From positions 42,961 through 106,960 of the forward strand of contig JAIQFS010000012.1 of the NCBI GenBank assembly GCA_020073145.1: a stretch of DNA of 64,000 bases. The letters are read 5' to 3'. A model generated the notes under the pieces. It did no database searches. It was given only the letters and a program-made list of their open reading frames with translations, and had not been told where the DNA came from. Positions 42,961 to 51,734 of this stretch are shown piece by piece (the first letter of the stretch is position 1; every line of letters begins with the position of its first letter). This stretch comes from Terriglobia bacterium (GTDB taxonomy: Bacteria; Acidobacteriota; Terriglobia; Bryobacterales; Bryobacteraceae). The position numbers were made by a program, and so were the translations under genes.

Positions 42961-44402
42961 GGCACGATCTCCATCCCGTAACGGCGGGTCTGGAATGTCT
43001 CGGCGGGAACCCACGTTCCGTGGAAGGCCATCCGAACCCGTACGGGCAGACGGAACAGCGCAACAGGGCCGGCGGCCACGTTGCGCGCATCGAGCACGGC
43101 GAGGTCGCTATGATTTTCGGCCAGCCGGTTGACCACCGTCAGGAGGTACCCGTCGCCCTCCTTGGAATCGGGCCGGCGCGGAACGAACTGCGATTCCTGA
43201 ACCGCGCTGGCCGGGCCGGGGGCCCAGCACTCCATTTTTCCCGCGTGGTGATCTACGTGGCCGACCGACGAACTGCCGTCGGCGCCGCGCCCCGCTACCA
43301 TGTAGCCGTGCTGGTAACCGTGCCCCTGGTACCGGTCGTCGGTGCGCGGCAACTCGCCCGGGATGCGCGCCAGCGGCCGCAGGGTATAGGCCGGTTTGCC
43401 GTCCGAGAGGTCGAAGGTGAACTGCGTCAGGATGGGCGGCGGCGTCGGGAACGACTGGCCCGAAGGGGTCGGAAAAAAGTCGAAGCAAGGGCCGTCATAG
43501 AGGCAGACATCGAGGTGGACCTTCGAGCCGTCCTCATACGCATTCATCATGTGGCCGGCGCTCATGGTGGGACCCCGGAACCAGCGGATGTCGCGCGCGG
43601 TGCCGTGGCGCGGCACGATCGCCACTTGCGTCTCTTCATCCGGATGCCACTGGTAAAACGGCGCTCCGCGCTTGACCGCTTCGATGTCGGTGATGAAGGG
43701 GAAGAACGGAAACACCGCGTAGTTGGGCGTCACCGCGAAATCGTGGACCATGCCCGGCCAAGGCATTTCGAACCAGATCTCGTCGACCACTCGGCCATCG
43801 CGATTGAGCGCGTAGAAGACGATGTCTTTGGTGCCGTCGCCCTTGGCCTGATACGAGAAGGTGAGCATTTCGTCGTGAACCAGGTCGAGCTTGGGGTGGG
43901 CGCTCAAGCTCACGCTCGTGATGGCGCCGCCGAAATCGGAACGCCCGCGGGTTTCCAGCGTCTCCGGGTCGAGCTCATACGGCAGGTCGTCTTCCTTCAG
44001 CGCCAGGAGCTTGCCCGCGTGGAACACCAGGTTGGTGTTGGCGGTTCCGTTCCGGGCGCTGCCGGCCGCGGGGTCATTGGCGAAGCGGTTCCGATAGCGC
44101 CCGAACAGCGCGCGACGCGCCTTCTCCTGGAGGACGAAGCGCTCGGTGCGAACCCATCGGCTCATGTAGTCGACCTGTCCTCCCGAGAAGCGGAAGGTGT
44201 GCACCATGCCTTCGCCATCGATGAAGACGTCGGAGCCATCGCGCGGCGGGTACTGGCGATCGGGCCCGCACCGCAGCAGAGTCCCTTCGATCTCCGGAGG
44301 CAAGTGGCCTTCCACCAGCTCCAGGCCGCGAATGGTGGCCTCCACCCGATAGGGATGGCCCCATCCTTGATAGAGCGGGATGTCCGGAAATCGAATCTCC
44401 AT
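42957..44402 (-). CDS. Carotenoid/stilbene cleavage oxygenase (RPE65/CCD family)
   Basis: The protein has 481 residues. The four iron-binding histidines of the family are recognisable: His169 (SAHPKL), His220 (MVHDFAVT), His284 (SAGHMMNA) and His461 (AFHGTWVP). The propeller blades and conserved acidic second-shell region are present. Members cleave a C=C bond in carotenoids, apocarotenoids or lignostilbenes; which is not told from sequence. The ATG at 44402 has AGAGGAG upstream. It heads an operon with the hydrolase and the TIGR03435 protein. Confidence 0.9.
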   Translation of the reverse strand: MEIRFPDIPLYQGWGHPYRVEATIRGLELVEGHLPPEIEGTLLRCGPDRQYPPRDGSDVFIDGEGMVHTFRFSGGQVDYMSRWVRTERFVLQEKARRALFGRYRNRFANDPAAGSARNGTANTNLVFHAGKLLALKEDDLPYELDPETLETRGRSDFGGAITSVSLSAHPKLDLVHDEMLTFSYQAKGDGTKDIVFYALNRDGRVVDEIWFEMPWPGMVHDFAVTPNYAVFPFFPFITDIEAVKRGAPFYQWHPDEETQVAIVPRHGTARDIRWFRGPTMSAGHMMNAYEDGSKVHLDVCLYDGPCFDFFPTPSGQSFPTPPPILTQFTFDLSDGKPAYTLRPLARIPGELPRTDDRYQGHGYQHGYMVAGRGADGSSSVGHVDHHAGKMECWAPGPASAVQESQFVPRRPDSKEGDGYLLTVVNRLAENHSDLAVLDARNVAAGPVALFRLPVRVRMAFHGTWVPAETFQTRRYGMEIVP

Positions 44403-44597
44403 GGCTTCTCCTCTTGTTGAGTGTACCGCCGGCGGTTGTAGCTTCGAGCGGAGCAGCGATTGCCGCCCCGCCAATTTCTCACGGCTCACGGAGGCGGTTC
44501 AGGAAGTCCGCCGCGAGCAGGATCGGGACGCCGGCATCCACCATGACTTTGGGCCTGCAATGAAGAAGGGTCCGGTCCTGCGATCGGCTTCGATCCG

Positions 44598-47057
44598 TCA
44601 TTCATACCGCAGGGCGTGGATCGGGTCGACGCGGCTCGCGCGCAGCGCCGGCAACCAAACCGCGACCAGCGCCACGCCAATCAGTATCACCGGAACTGCT
44701 ACGAACACCAGTGGATCCCACGCCTTCACCCCGAAGAGCAGGCTCGCAATCAGCCGGGTCAGCCCGAATGCCGCAGCCAGCCCGATCGCCACGCCGGCGC
44801 CGGCCAGCCGCAGCCCCTGGAAGACCACCATGTTCCGCACGCTGCCCGATCCCGCGCCGAGCGCCAGACGGATGCCGATCTCCTGGGTCCGCTGCGCCAC
44901 CGAATACGCCATCAGCCCGTAGATCCCGATCGCCGCCAGCAGCAGGGCGGCACACCCGAAAATGGTCAGCACCAGCATGTTGAAGTTCTGGCTGGCCGTC
45001 GATCGCGCGATGGTTTCTTCCATCGTCCGCACGTTCGCCACCGGCAGCCCTCCACTGGCCTCGCGCAACTCCTTCTGAATCGCGGTGCTCAAAGACAGGG
45101 GCGGCACTCGCGTCCGGATCACCCAAGCCCATGGGACGATCTGCGAGACCAACGCGTTTTCTCCATCGGTAATCTGCGCCGAAAGCACGTACATGATGGG
45201 TTGCGGGTCGCGGTTGAGGCCGCCGTCGCGCACATCGCCCACCACCCCGATAATCTGGCGCGGCGGCTCCTGTTGGAACGCCGGCCCGACGCCGTGCCCG
45301 ATGATCATCCGGTCGCTCAACGGATCGCCCTTCGGCCAGAATTGCTTGGCCAGCGCCTGGTTGATGATGACCACGGGCGGGCCGCTGTCGTCTTGTTCCG
45401 TATACGTGCGCCCGCGCAGCACGGGGATTTGGAAGGTCTCGAAATAGCCGGCGGAAACCATCGTCCATCCCGCGCCCCCCTTGGACGTCGGCCCCTCGGG
45501 ACGCCCCGGAATCTGGAAGGGTAGCCCAAAGCCGCCTTCCAGCGGCACGCAGCAGGTGCTTGCCGCCACTTCCACACCCGGAAGCGCGCGGATCCGCCGC
45601 AAGCCGTCGTGAACCAGTTGCGTCACCCCCGCGGAGTGGGCGAACTGCGGGCCGGTCAGCGACATTCGCATGGTCACCACGTTGTGTGGGTCGAACCCGG
45701 GATGCACTTGCCGGATCGCGACAAAGGTTCGAATCAGCAGCGCCGCTCCCACCAGCAGCACCAGCGCCAGCGCCATCTCGGTGGTCACCAGCACCGCCCG
45801 CGTCTTGTTGTGACGAAGCCCGGTGCCGCTGCGACTGCTGCTCTCCTTCAACGTGCCGTTCAAATCCGCGCGCGAGGATTGCAGCGCGGGAACCAGCCCG
45901 AATAGGATGCCGGTCACCACCGACAGCCCCAGCGTAAACGCCAAGACGCGCCAGTCCAGCCCGACACTGGCTCCATCCAATCCGATGCGCGGAATGTTGC
46001 CGGGGCTGACACGCAGGATTCCGCGAATCCCGGCGTATCCGGCCGCCAGGCCGAGAACACCGCCCGCCAGCGACAGCATCACGCTCTCCGTCAGGAGCTG
46101 CCGGACGATGCGGCCCCGCCCCGCGCCCACCGCCGCCCGAATCGCAATTTCCCGTTTCCGCCCCGTCGCGCGCGCCAGCAGCAGGTTCGCGACATTGGCG
46201 CAGGCGATGAGCAGCACAAAACTCACCGCCCCCACCAGAATCAACAGCGAGTTCCGCACGCCTCCCACGAGCGCGTCCTGCAGCGGCTGCACGCCGAATC
46301 CGATCTGCGGGAAATCGAACGGAACCGGATGCGCGGCCTTGTACTCCTGGTAGCCCGCCTGCAATTGCGCGCTCGCCGCGGCCAGCGTGACTCCCGGCTT
46401 GAGCCGGCCGATCACCGTGAAGTAGTGGCCGTTGTCGTCGCGGGCCGGGTCGAGCTGAAAGGGAACATAGACGTCCGGCGGCCGATCGATTTCAATTTTG
46501 AGATTCGGCCCCACCACGCCGATGATTTCGTAACTCTCGCTGCTGAGCGTGATCCGTTTCCCGATCACCTGGGGATCGCTGCCGAAGCGTCGCTGCCAGA
46601 ATCCGTAAGCCAGCACCGCCGTCTTGGGCGCTTTGGGCAGGTCTTCCTCGGCCGTATAGGTGCGGCCGCGGATGATGTCCGCTCCGCAGAGCCGAAAAAA
46701 ATTCGCGCTGGCGCGGGTCGTTTGAATTTGTTCCGGCGCGGCTTCCCCGGTGAGATTCGCTACGTTGAACGCGTACGCCGAGACATCCTGAAATGCCCGG
46801 GTCTGTTGCCGCCAGAAATTATATTCGTTCGGCGACGCGCTGCCGCCGCGGCCGCCCTTGAATAGGTTCTGAAACAGAACGATCCTCTCCGGATCGGAAA
46901 AAGCCAGCGGCTTCAGAAGAACCGTGTTCACCACCGAGAAAATTGCCGTATTGGTGCCGATCCCCAGAGCCAGCGCCGCGATCACCACGATGGTGAAGCC
47001 CGGCGTCCGGAGAAACATGCGGACGGAGTGCTTCAGATCCTTCAGAAAGGCATCCAT
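44598..47057 (-). CDS. ADOP-type duplicated FtsX/MacB permease
   Basis: The protein has 819 residues, the size of the acidobacterial duplicated orphan permease family. It begins with a MacB-like segment (LRTPGFTIVVIAALALGIGTNTAIFSVVNTVLL) and contains two FtsX domains with four helices each, one near residues 280-400 and one near 690-800. A periplasmic domain separates them. No ABC ATPase gene is next to it, which is typical of ADOP. The start at 47057 is chosen by family length; ribosome-binding evidence is weak. It is divergent from the exonuclease gene by 103 bp. Confidence 0.9.
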   Translation of the reverse strand: MDAFLKDLKHSVRMFLRTPGFTIVVIAALALGIGTNTAIFSVVNTVLLKPLAFSDPERIVLFQNLFKGGRGGSASPNEYNFWRQQTRAFQDVSAYAFNVANLTGEAAPEQIQTTRASANFFRLCGADIIRGRTYTAEEDLPKAPKTAVLAYGFWQRRFGSDPQVIGKRITLSSESYEIIGVVGPNLKIEIDRPPDVYVPFQLDPARDDNGHYFTVIGRLKPGVTLAAASAQLQAGYQEYKAAHPVPFDFPQIGFGVQPLQDALVGGVRNSLLILVGAVSFVLLIACANVANLLLARATGRKREIAIRAAVGAGRGRIVRQLLTESVMLSLAGGVLGLAAGYAGIRGILRVSPGNIPRIGLDGASVGLDWRVLAFTLGLSVVTGILFGLVPALQSSRADLNGTLKESSSRSGTGLRHNKTRAVLVTTEMALALVLLVGAALLIRTFVAIRQVHPGFDPHNVVTMRMSLTGPQFAHSAGVTQLVHDGLRRIRALPGVEVAASTCCVPLEGGFGLPFQIPGRPEGPTSKGGAGWTMVSAGYFETFQIPVLRGRTYTEQDDSGPPVVIINQALAKQFWPKGDPLSDRMIIGHGVGPAFQQEPPRQIIGVVGDVRDGGLNRDPQPIMYVLSAQITDGENALVSQIVPWAWVIRTRVPPLSLSTAIQKELREASGGLPVANVRTMEETIARSTASQNFNMLVLTIFGCAALLLAAIGIYGLMAYSVAQRTQEIGIRLALGAGSGSVRNMVVFQGLRLAGAGVAIGLAAAFGLTRLIASLLFGVKAWDPLVFVAVPVILIGVALVAVWLPALRASRVDPIHALRYE

Positions 47058-47160
47058 AACCGATTTAGACGAAATTTGTTCGCGCGAGTTCCGAAAAAAA
47101 CTTTCCGCTCCGCTAACAACTCTACCGCTTCGCGAACGTTGAGGCGAGAATGGAAGCAGC

Positions 47161-48039
47161 ATGGTGGTGCACCTGGTCGACGGAACCTACGAGCTGTTCC
47201 GGCATTTCTTCGCGGTGCCTTCGCGGTTGGATGCCGGCGGAACTGAAGTCGGCGCGGTCCGCGGCGTCCTGGCGTCGGTCCTGGGGTTGATCGAAGGCGG
47301 CGCGACGCACGTGGGCGTCGCCACCGATCATGTGGTCGAGTCGTTCCGCAATAATCTTTATCCCGGATATAAGACCGGCGAGGGTGTCCCGCCTCCCTTG
47401 ATGGCGCAGTTTCCTCTGCTGGAAGAGGCGCTCGCGTCGATGGGGGTTGTGGTCTGGCCCATGATCGAGTACGAGGCCGACGATGCCCTAGCCTCCGCGG
47501 CCGCCCGGGCCGCCCGCGACGGCCGCGTCAGCCAGGTGAGGATCTGCACGCCCGACAAAGATCTGGCCCAGTGCGTGGTGGGCAGCCGGGTGGTGCAACT
47601 CGACCGGCGGCGCGAGATTCTGCGCGATGAAGCGGGCGTCGTCTCCAAGTGGGGCGTCAAGCCGGAATCGATTCCGGATTACCTGGCCGCGGTGGGCGAT
47701 AGCGCCGACGGCTTTCCCGGTTTGCCCGGCTGGGGTCCCAAAGCCGCCGCCTTGACCTTTTCGCGCCACCTTCACTTCGAGGATGTTCCCAAGGACTGGC
47801 GGCAATGGGATCCCGCCATCCGCGGCGCCCAGCGGCTCTCCGCGGTCCTGTTCGAACAGTGGAACGACGCCCTGCTGTACCGCACCCTGGCGACTTTGAT
47901 CCGCGATGTGCCCGTCTTCGAAACGGTGGACGAACTGCAATGGAAAGGCCCGAGCCCGGACTTTGAACGCTACTGCGAACGGCTCCGGTCACCCGAGTTG
48001 CATGCCCGCGCGAGGACGGCCGCCGGTCTGCCGAACTGA
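47161..48039 (+). CDS. 5'-3' exonuclease of the PolA N-terminal domain family
   Basis: The protein has 292 residues and is a stand-alone flap/5'-exonuclease. The metal-site acid motifs are visible: MVVHLVDGTYELFRH near the N-terminus, MIEYEADDALA with the paired acids, ICTPDKDLAQ, and the helix-hairpin-helix region VGDSADGFPGLPGWGPKAA. The cell must also have PolA elsewhere; a free-standing copy is known in some bacteria as ExoIX/Xni. Its role is probably Okazaki-fragment or repair processing. Confidence 0.88.
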   Translation: MVVHLVDGTYELFRHFFAVPSRLDAGGTEVGAVRGVLASVLGLIEGGATHVGVATDHVVESFRNNLYPGYKTGEGVPPPLMAQFPLLEEALASMGVVVWPMIEYEADDALASAAARAARDGRVSQVRICTPDKDLAQCVVGSRVVQLDRRREILRDEAGVVSKWGVKPESIPDYLAAVGDSADGFPGLPGWGPKAAALTFSRHLHFEDVPKDWRQWDPAIRGAQRLSAVLFEQWNDALLYRTLATLIRDVPVFETVDELQWKGPSPDFERYCERLRSPELHARARTAAGLPN

Positions 48040-48086
48040 GGCTCGGAGCGTCCGCTCTTGGAGATGCCGCTGGGTGCGGGTTGCCG

Positions 48087-50228
48087 TCACGCCCCCGGCA
48101 GGTTCAACTTCTTCAGCAACGCCGGCCACCCGCGCGACTGGCGGAATTGTGCCTCGAAGGGGCGGATCAGAATCGTGAGAATTCCGGGAAACCGCTCTTC
48201 GGCCGCCTTTCCCGCCGATTCCGCCGCGTGGTCGATCTCGCCGCGGACCAGATGATAGTAAGCCAGGCCGATCCCACTTCCGTGCGCAGCGCTTCGCAGT
48301 TGGGCCAGCAGCGCTCCGGCCCGCTCGGATTCGCCGGTGTTCTCGAGCGCCCCGGCCAGGAGCCCGACATTGATGGGACACCACGGCGCGGCGGCGGCCC
48401 CTTTTTCGATGCACTCCCGAGCTTCCGTGTGGCTGCCGCGCAGCGCAAGGTGCAAACCTAGAAACGTCCGTCCCAACCAGAACTGCGGATCCAGCTCGCA
48501 GGCTCTCCGGTTCGCCGCCAGGGCCTCGTCATCGCGGCCGAGGGATTTCAGCACGTTGGACCTTGTCCAGTGCCACATTTGGCTCAGCGGATCTTCCTCC
48601 AGCACCCGGTCCAGCTGACGGAGCGCCTCCTCCGCCTGTCCCAGCGCGGACAGATGAAACAACGAATGCCACTGGCGGAGGTGGCAGGAGATCGGTTCGC
48701 GAGCCAGGGCCAGCCGGAACCGCCGGTCGTTCTCTCTCCAATCGAAATCGTAATGTCCCGCCACGATCCCCAGCATGGCGTGCGCTTCCGCGAGGTCCGG
48801 ATCCAGCTCCAGCGCGCGTTGGGCCAGATCGCGCGCCCGCGGCATCGCCTCACGAGCCGGCTTCGCGCCCACTGCGGCGGACGCCAGGTGGTAGTCGGCC
48901 AGGCCGACGTACGGCAGGGCGAACCGCGGATCGAGCGCCAGCGCCTGCTCCAGGCATTCCTTGCTGCGCTGCAAGGCTTCGGGAGTAAAGCCCCATTGAT
49001 AGTGGCGATATTTGAGGTAGGCTTCGTAAGCCGGCAGGCGCGGCGTGCGGCGCGGAGCCGCGGCGGCGGAAAGCTTGAGTTGCATAGCGCCCGCGATGGC
49101 CGCGGCGATCTCGTCCTGAATCGCGAACACGTCGGTCATTTCGCGGTCGTACCGCTCCGACCACAAATGGCTGCCGTCGGCGGCGGTGATCAACTGCGCC
49201 GTGACCCGGATCCGATGGCCGGAGCGCCGTACGCTGCCTTCCAGAACGTTGCCCACTCCCAGGATCTCCGCGATCTTCCGGATGTCGGTGTTCTGCCCCT
49301 TGAAGGCGAAGGCCGAGGTGCGCGCGATCACCTTCAGGCCGGGCACTTTCACCAGCGCGTTGATGATTTCCTCCGCCAGACCGTCGCTAAAAAATTCGTC
49401 GTCGGGGTCGCGGCTCATGTTCGCGAAGGGAAGCACCGCGATCGAGGATTGCGACGCTTCCCCAAGCTTGACCTTTTCCAGCGCGGTCCGCACCTCCAAC
49501 ATCGACGCGAAACGCCCCGCCGGCGCCTTCTGCAGGCAGCGCTGGATGATCGCGGCCAGTTCCGCCGGCGCATCCACCGCGCGGGGCTCGTCGCGCAGCA
49601 CCGCACTGATCACCTCGGCGGTCGATTCTCCTGGAAACGCGCGCGCGCCCGAAACCATTTCGTGCAGCACCGCCCCGAAACTGAATATGTCGGAGCGTTC
49701 GTCCAGCGGCTTTCCTTGCGCCTGCTCCGGCGACATGTACGCGACCGTGCCGACCAGCGTCCCCTCCACCGTGCGGGTGGCGTCGTCGTCGCCGGGTTCG
49801 GTCAGTTTGGCCAAGCCGAAATCCAGCAGTTTCACGCCGGTTTCGGTGATCATCACGTTGGTGGGCTTCAGGTCGCGATGGATAATTCGTTTCCGGTGCG
49901 CCGCCTCGAGTGCGCCTGCCATTTGCACCGCCAGCCGCACGGCTTCCTCCGTGGGCAGCGGCCCCCGCAAGGTTTTGCCTTCGACGAATTCCATCACCAG
50001 GTAGTCCGGGCCCACGTCGTGCAGCGTGCAGATATGCGGATGATTCAGCGCCGCGATGGCTCGCGCCTCCTGCTGGAACCGCGCGTTGTGCTGCCCTAGG
50101 AGCTGCTTGATGGCCACCATGCGGTTGAGACGGGTATCGCGCGCCTTCCACACTTCGCCCATGCCGCCCTTACCGATCGGTTCAAGAATCTCGTAGGGCC
50201 CGAGTTGGCATCCTGCAGTCAGAGACAT
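48087..50228 (-). CDS. Ser/Thr protein kinase with TolB-like and TPR domains
   Basis: The protein has 713 residues. The kinase domain spans about 10-255: Gly-rich loop IGKGGMGEVW, catalytic Lys41, HRDLKPTN (Asp119), DFG at 137-139 and MSPEQ. A TolB-like/CadC-type segment follows (SSIAVLPFANMSRDPDDEFFSDGLAEEI, near 261-395), which in acidobacteria and relatives is common behind kinases. From about 420 on there are TPR repeats. No membrane helix lies between the parts, so it is probably a soluble cytoplasmic kinase. The ATG at 50228 heads the chain. Confidence 0.9.
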   Translation of the reverse strand: MSLTAGCQLGPYEILEPIGKGGMGEVWKARDTRLNRMVAIKQLLGQHNARFQQEARAIAALNHPHICTLHDVGPDYLVMEFVEGKTLRGPLPTEEAVRLAVQMAGALEAAHRKRIIHRDLKPTNVMITETGVKLLDFGLAKLTEPGDDDATRTVEGTLVGTVAYMSPEQAQGKPLDERSDIFSFGAVLHEMVSGARAFPGESTAEVISAVLRDEPRAVDAPAELAAIIQRCLQKAPAGRFASMLEVRTALEKVKLGEASQSSIAVLPFANMSRDPDDEFFSDGLAEEIINALVKVPGLKVIARTSAFAFKGQNTDIRKIAEILGVGNVLEGSVRRSGHRIRVTAQLITAADGSHLWSERYDREMTDVFAIQDEIAAAIAGAMQLKLSAAAAPRRTPRLPAYEAYLKYRHYQWGFTPEALQRSKECLEQALALDPRFALPYVGLADYHLASAAVGAKPAREAMPRARDLAQRALELDPDLAEAHAMLGIVAGHYDFDWRENDRRFRLALAREPISCHLRQWHSLFHLSALGQAEEALRQLDRVLEEDPLSQMWHWTRSNVLKSLGRDDEALAANRRACELDPQFWLGRTFLGLHLALRGSHTEARECIEKGAAAAPWCPINVGLLAGALENTGESERAGALLAQLRSAAHGSGIGLAYYHLVRGEIDHAAESAGKAAEERFPGILTILIRPFEAQFRQSRGWPALLKKLNLPGA

Positions 50229-50598
50229 GGCGCGACACCCTAGTCTAACGTAGGCAGTCGTTCCCCGGTCCCGTACCGGGCCGCAGCGGCTGGAATGCCC
50301 CGTAATCCGTCCATCGGACAGACCGTCGGGACGCCGAGACGCGAAAACCCTCCGCAAGGGATGCTCTGCCCGCTCCGCTGGCTCGGCGCCCGGATCGGGG
50401 CGCGCCGTGCGCCGGCTTCTCCAATCATTTTGCCGGCGGAGTCACCGGATCGGTGCCGGCCAGCAGCGAGCGCGAAGATCGCCGAGACCGCACAGATCTT
50501 GCGTTCGTGGCGTCTCGGGGCCTCGGCGGTGAGTTCTGATCGACGGATTCCCGTAAGCCGCCTGCCTTCCGCTATACTGATCAGCGAGGGTACCCCCT
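50229..50598. other. Intergenic region with a possible -10, no gene seen
   Basis: This 370-bp gap divides the kinase gene and the divergent exported-protein gene. Open frames here are shadows without signals. TATACT at 50573-50578 is a possible -10 for the plus-strand gene, without a clear -35. Confidence 0.45.
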
Positions 50599-51267
50599 AT
50601 GTACCGTTTTCGACTCCGTCAGTCCGCTTCATTTTCCAAAACGGTAATTCCTGTTCTCTTACTCGCATTCGTCTCAGTCTTCCCGGCAACGGCTCAGGAC
50701 AACGATCCCGATCGCGCCGTCACGGGCGGAAAGTTTCCCGCCGGATGGAGCGTGCGGCCGGACCGCGGGACGCCGGAGCAGATCAAGTTCACGCAGGCCG
50801 GCGACGTGTTCCACTTCGCCATGGGACCCGCCGGAACCTTCTATCGCGCCGACTGGACCAAGTCCGGCGACTACAAATTCTCCGCGCGCCTGACTCAAAA
50901 GCAGGCGCCCACGCACCCCATCTCCTATGGGCTGATGATTGGCGGCAGCGACTTGGCGGGCCCGAGTCAAACCTACTCCTACTTCCTGGTGCGCAATCAG
51001 GGCGAATACTTCATCGCCAACCGTGAGGGCGACAAGCGGCCGACGACGGTCGTGGGCTGGACAGCCAATCCAGCGATCGTCAAAGAAGGGGCGGATGGAA
51101 AGCAGACCAACACGTTAGGCGTCCAGGTGCAAGGCGACAACGTCATCTTCACCGTCAACGGCACGGAAGTGACGCGGCTGCCAAAGAGCAAGATTCACAC
51201 CGATGGGCTGTACGCTTTCCGAATCGGTCACAACCTCGATGTCGATGTGGACCAGGTGAGCCGCTAG
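50599..51267 (+). CDS. Exported LamG-like protein of unknown function
   Basis: The protein has 222 residues with a signal peptide (about 1-32, …PATAQ). The body is a beta-sandwich-like fold (FYRADWTKSGDYKFSARLTQ, YGLMIGG, YSYFLVRNQGEYFIANR, VIFTVNGTEVTRL) as in laminin-G or DUF1080-type domains that bind sugars. The start has GAGGGTAC upstream and a TATACT -10 candidate. No catalytic motif is seen. Confidence 0.75.
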   Translation: MYRFRLRQSASFSKTVIPVLLLAFVSVFPATAQDNDPDRAVTGGKFPAGWSVRPDRGTPEQIKFTQAGDVFHFAMGPAGTFYRADWTKSGDYKFSARLTQKQAPTHPISYGLMIGGSDLAGPSQTYSYFLVRNQGEYFIANREGDKRPTTVVGWTANPAIVKEGADGKQTNTLGVQVQGDNVIFTVNGTEVTRLPKSKIHTDGLYAFRIGHNLDVDVDQVSR

Positions 51268-51288
51268 CCGCAGAGCGGCCGCGATGCG

Positions 51289-51720
51289 TCACTTCACGGA
51301 GATCGCCTTCACGTTGGCGCGGCCGCCCGTGTTGCTGGCGTAGCCGATCGCGCCCGGAGTCTTGGCCACATAGTCGAGCAGGGCCTCTTCGGAGTCGAAT
51401 GTCTTCAGCAGCGAGCCGCGGCCGGTGAACACCATATTCCGCCAGCCCGCCTGAAACCCCGCCTCGGACTTGCCGATGTATGCCGCCAGGAAGGCTCGGT
51501 GAATCGGGCCGTTTTTCAGCAGGACCGGCGTCACTTTCGAACCCTCCGGCAGCGAAAACTTCTCGCCGAGGAAGATATCGCGCAGCGAGCTCGGGTCGAC
51601 GTGGCTGGCCTTCACCGACGAGTTCGCCACCACCATCACTTCCGAGCCCGCCGCAAGCCCGGCGCAAACCAGGACCACGAGACCCCCCAGGAGCGCCGTC
51701 TTGCAGATGGAATGAGTCAT
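51289..51720 (-). CDS. Small PstS-like periplasmic substrate-binding protein
   Basis: The protein has 143 residues with a signal peptide (1-25). It resembles the N-terminal lobe of phosphate-binding PstS proteins (VMVVANSSVKASHVDPSSLRDIFLGEK…, …GWRNMVFTGRGSLLKTFDSEEALLDYVAKTPGAIGY). Single-lobe forms of this kind exist beside porins and sensors. It lies 14 bp downstream of the porin gene, so the two are one operon. The ligand may be phosphate or another anion. Confidence 0.8.
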   Translation of the reverse strand: MTHSICKTALLGGLVVLVCAGLAAGSEVMVVANSSVKASHVDPSSLRDIFLGEKFSLPEGSKVTPVLLKNGPIHRAFLAAYIGKSEAGFQAGWRNMVFTGRGSLLKTFDSEEALLDYVAKTPGAIGYASNTGGRANVKAISVK

Positions 51721-51734
51721 CCCGGGGGGGCCTT

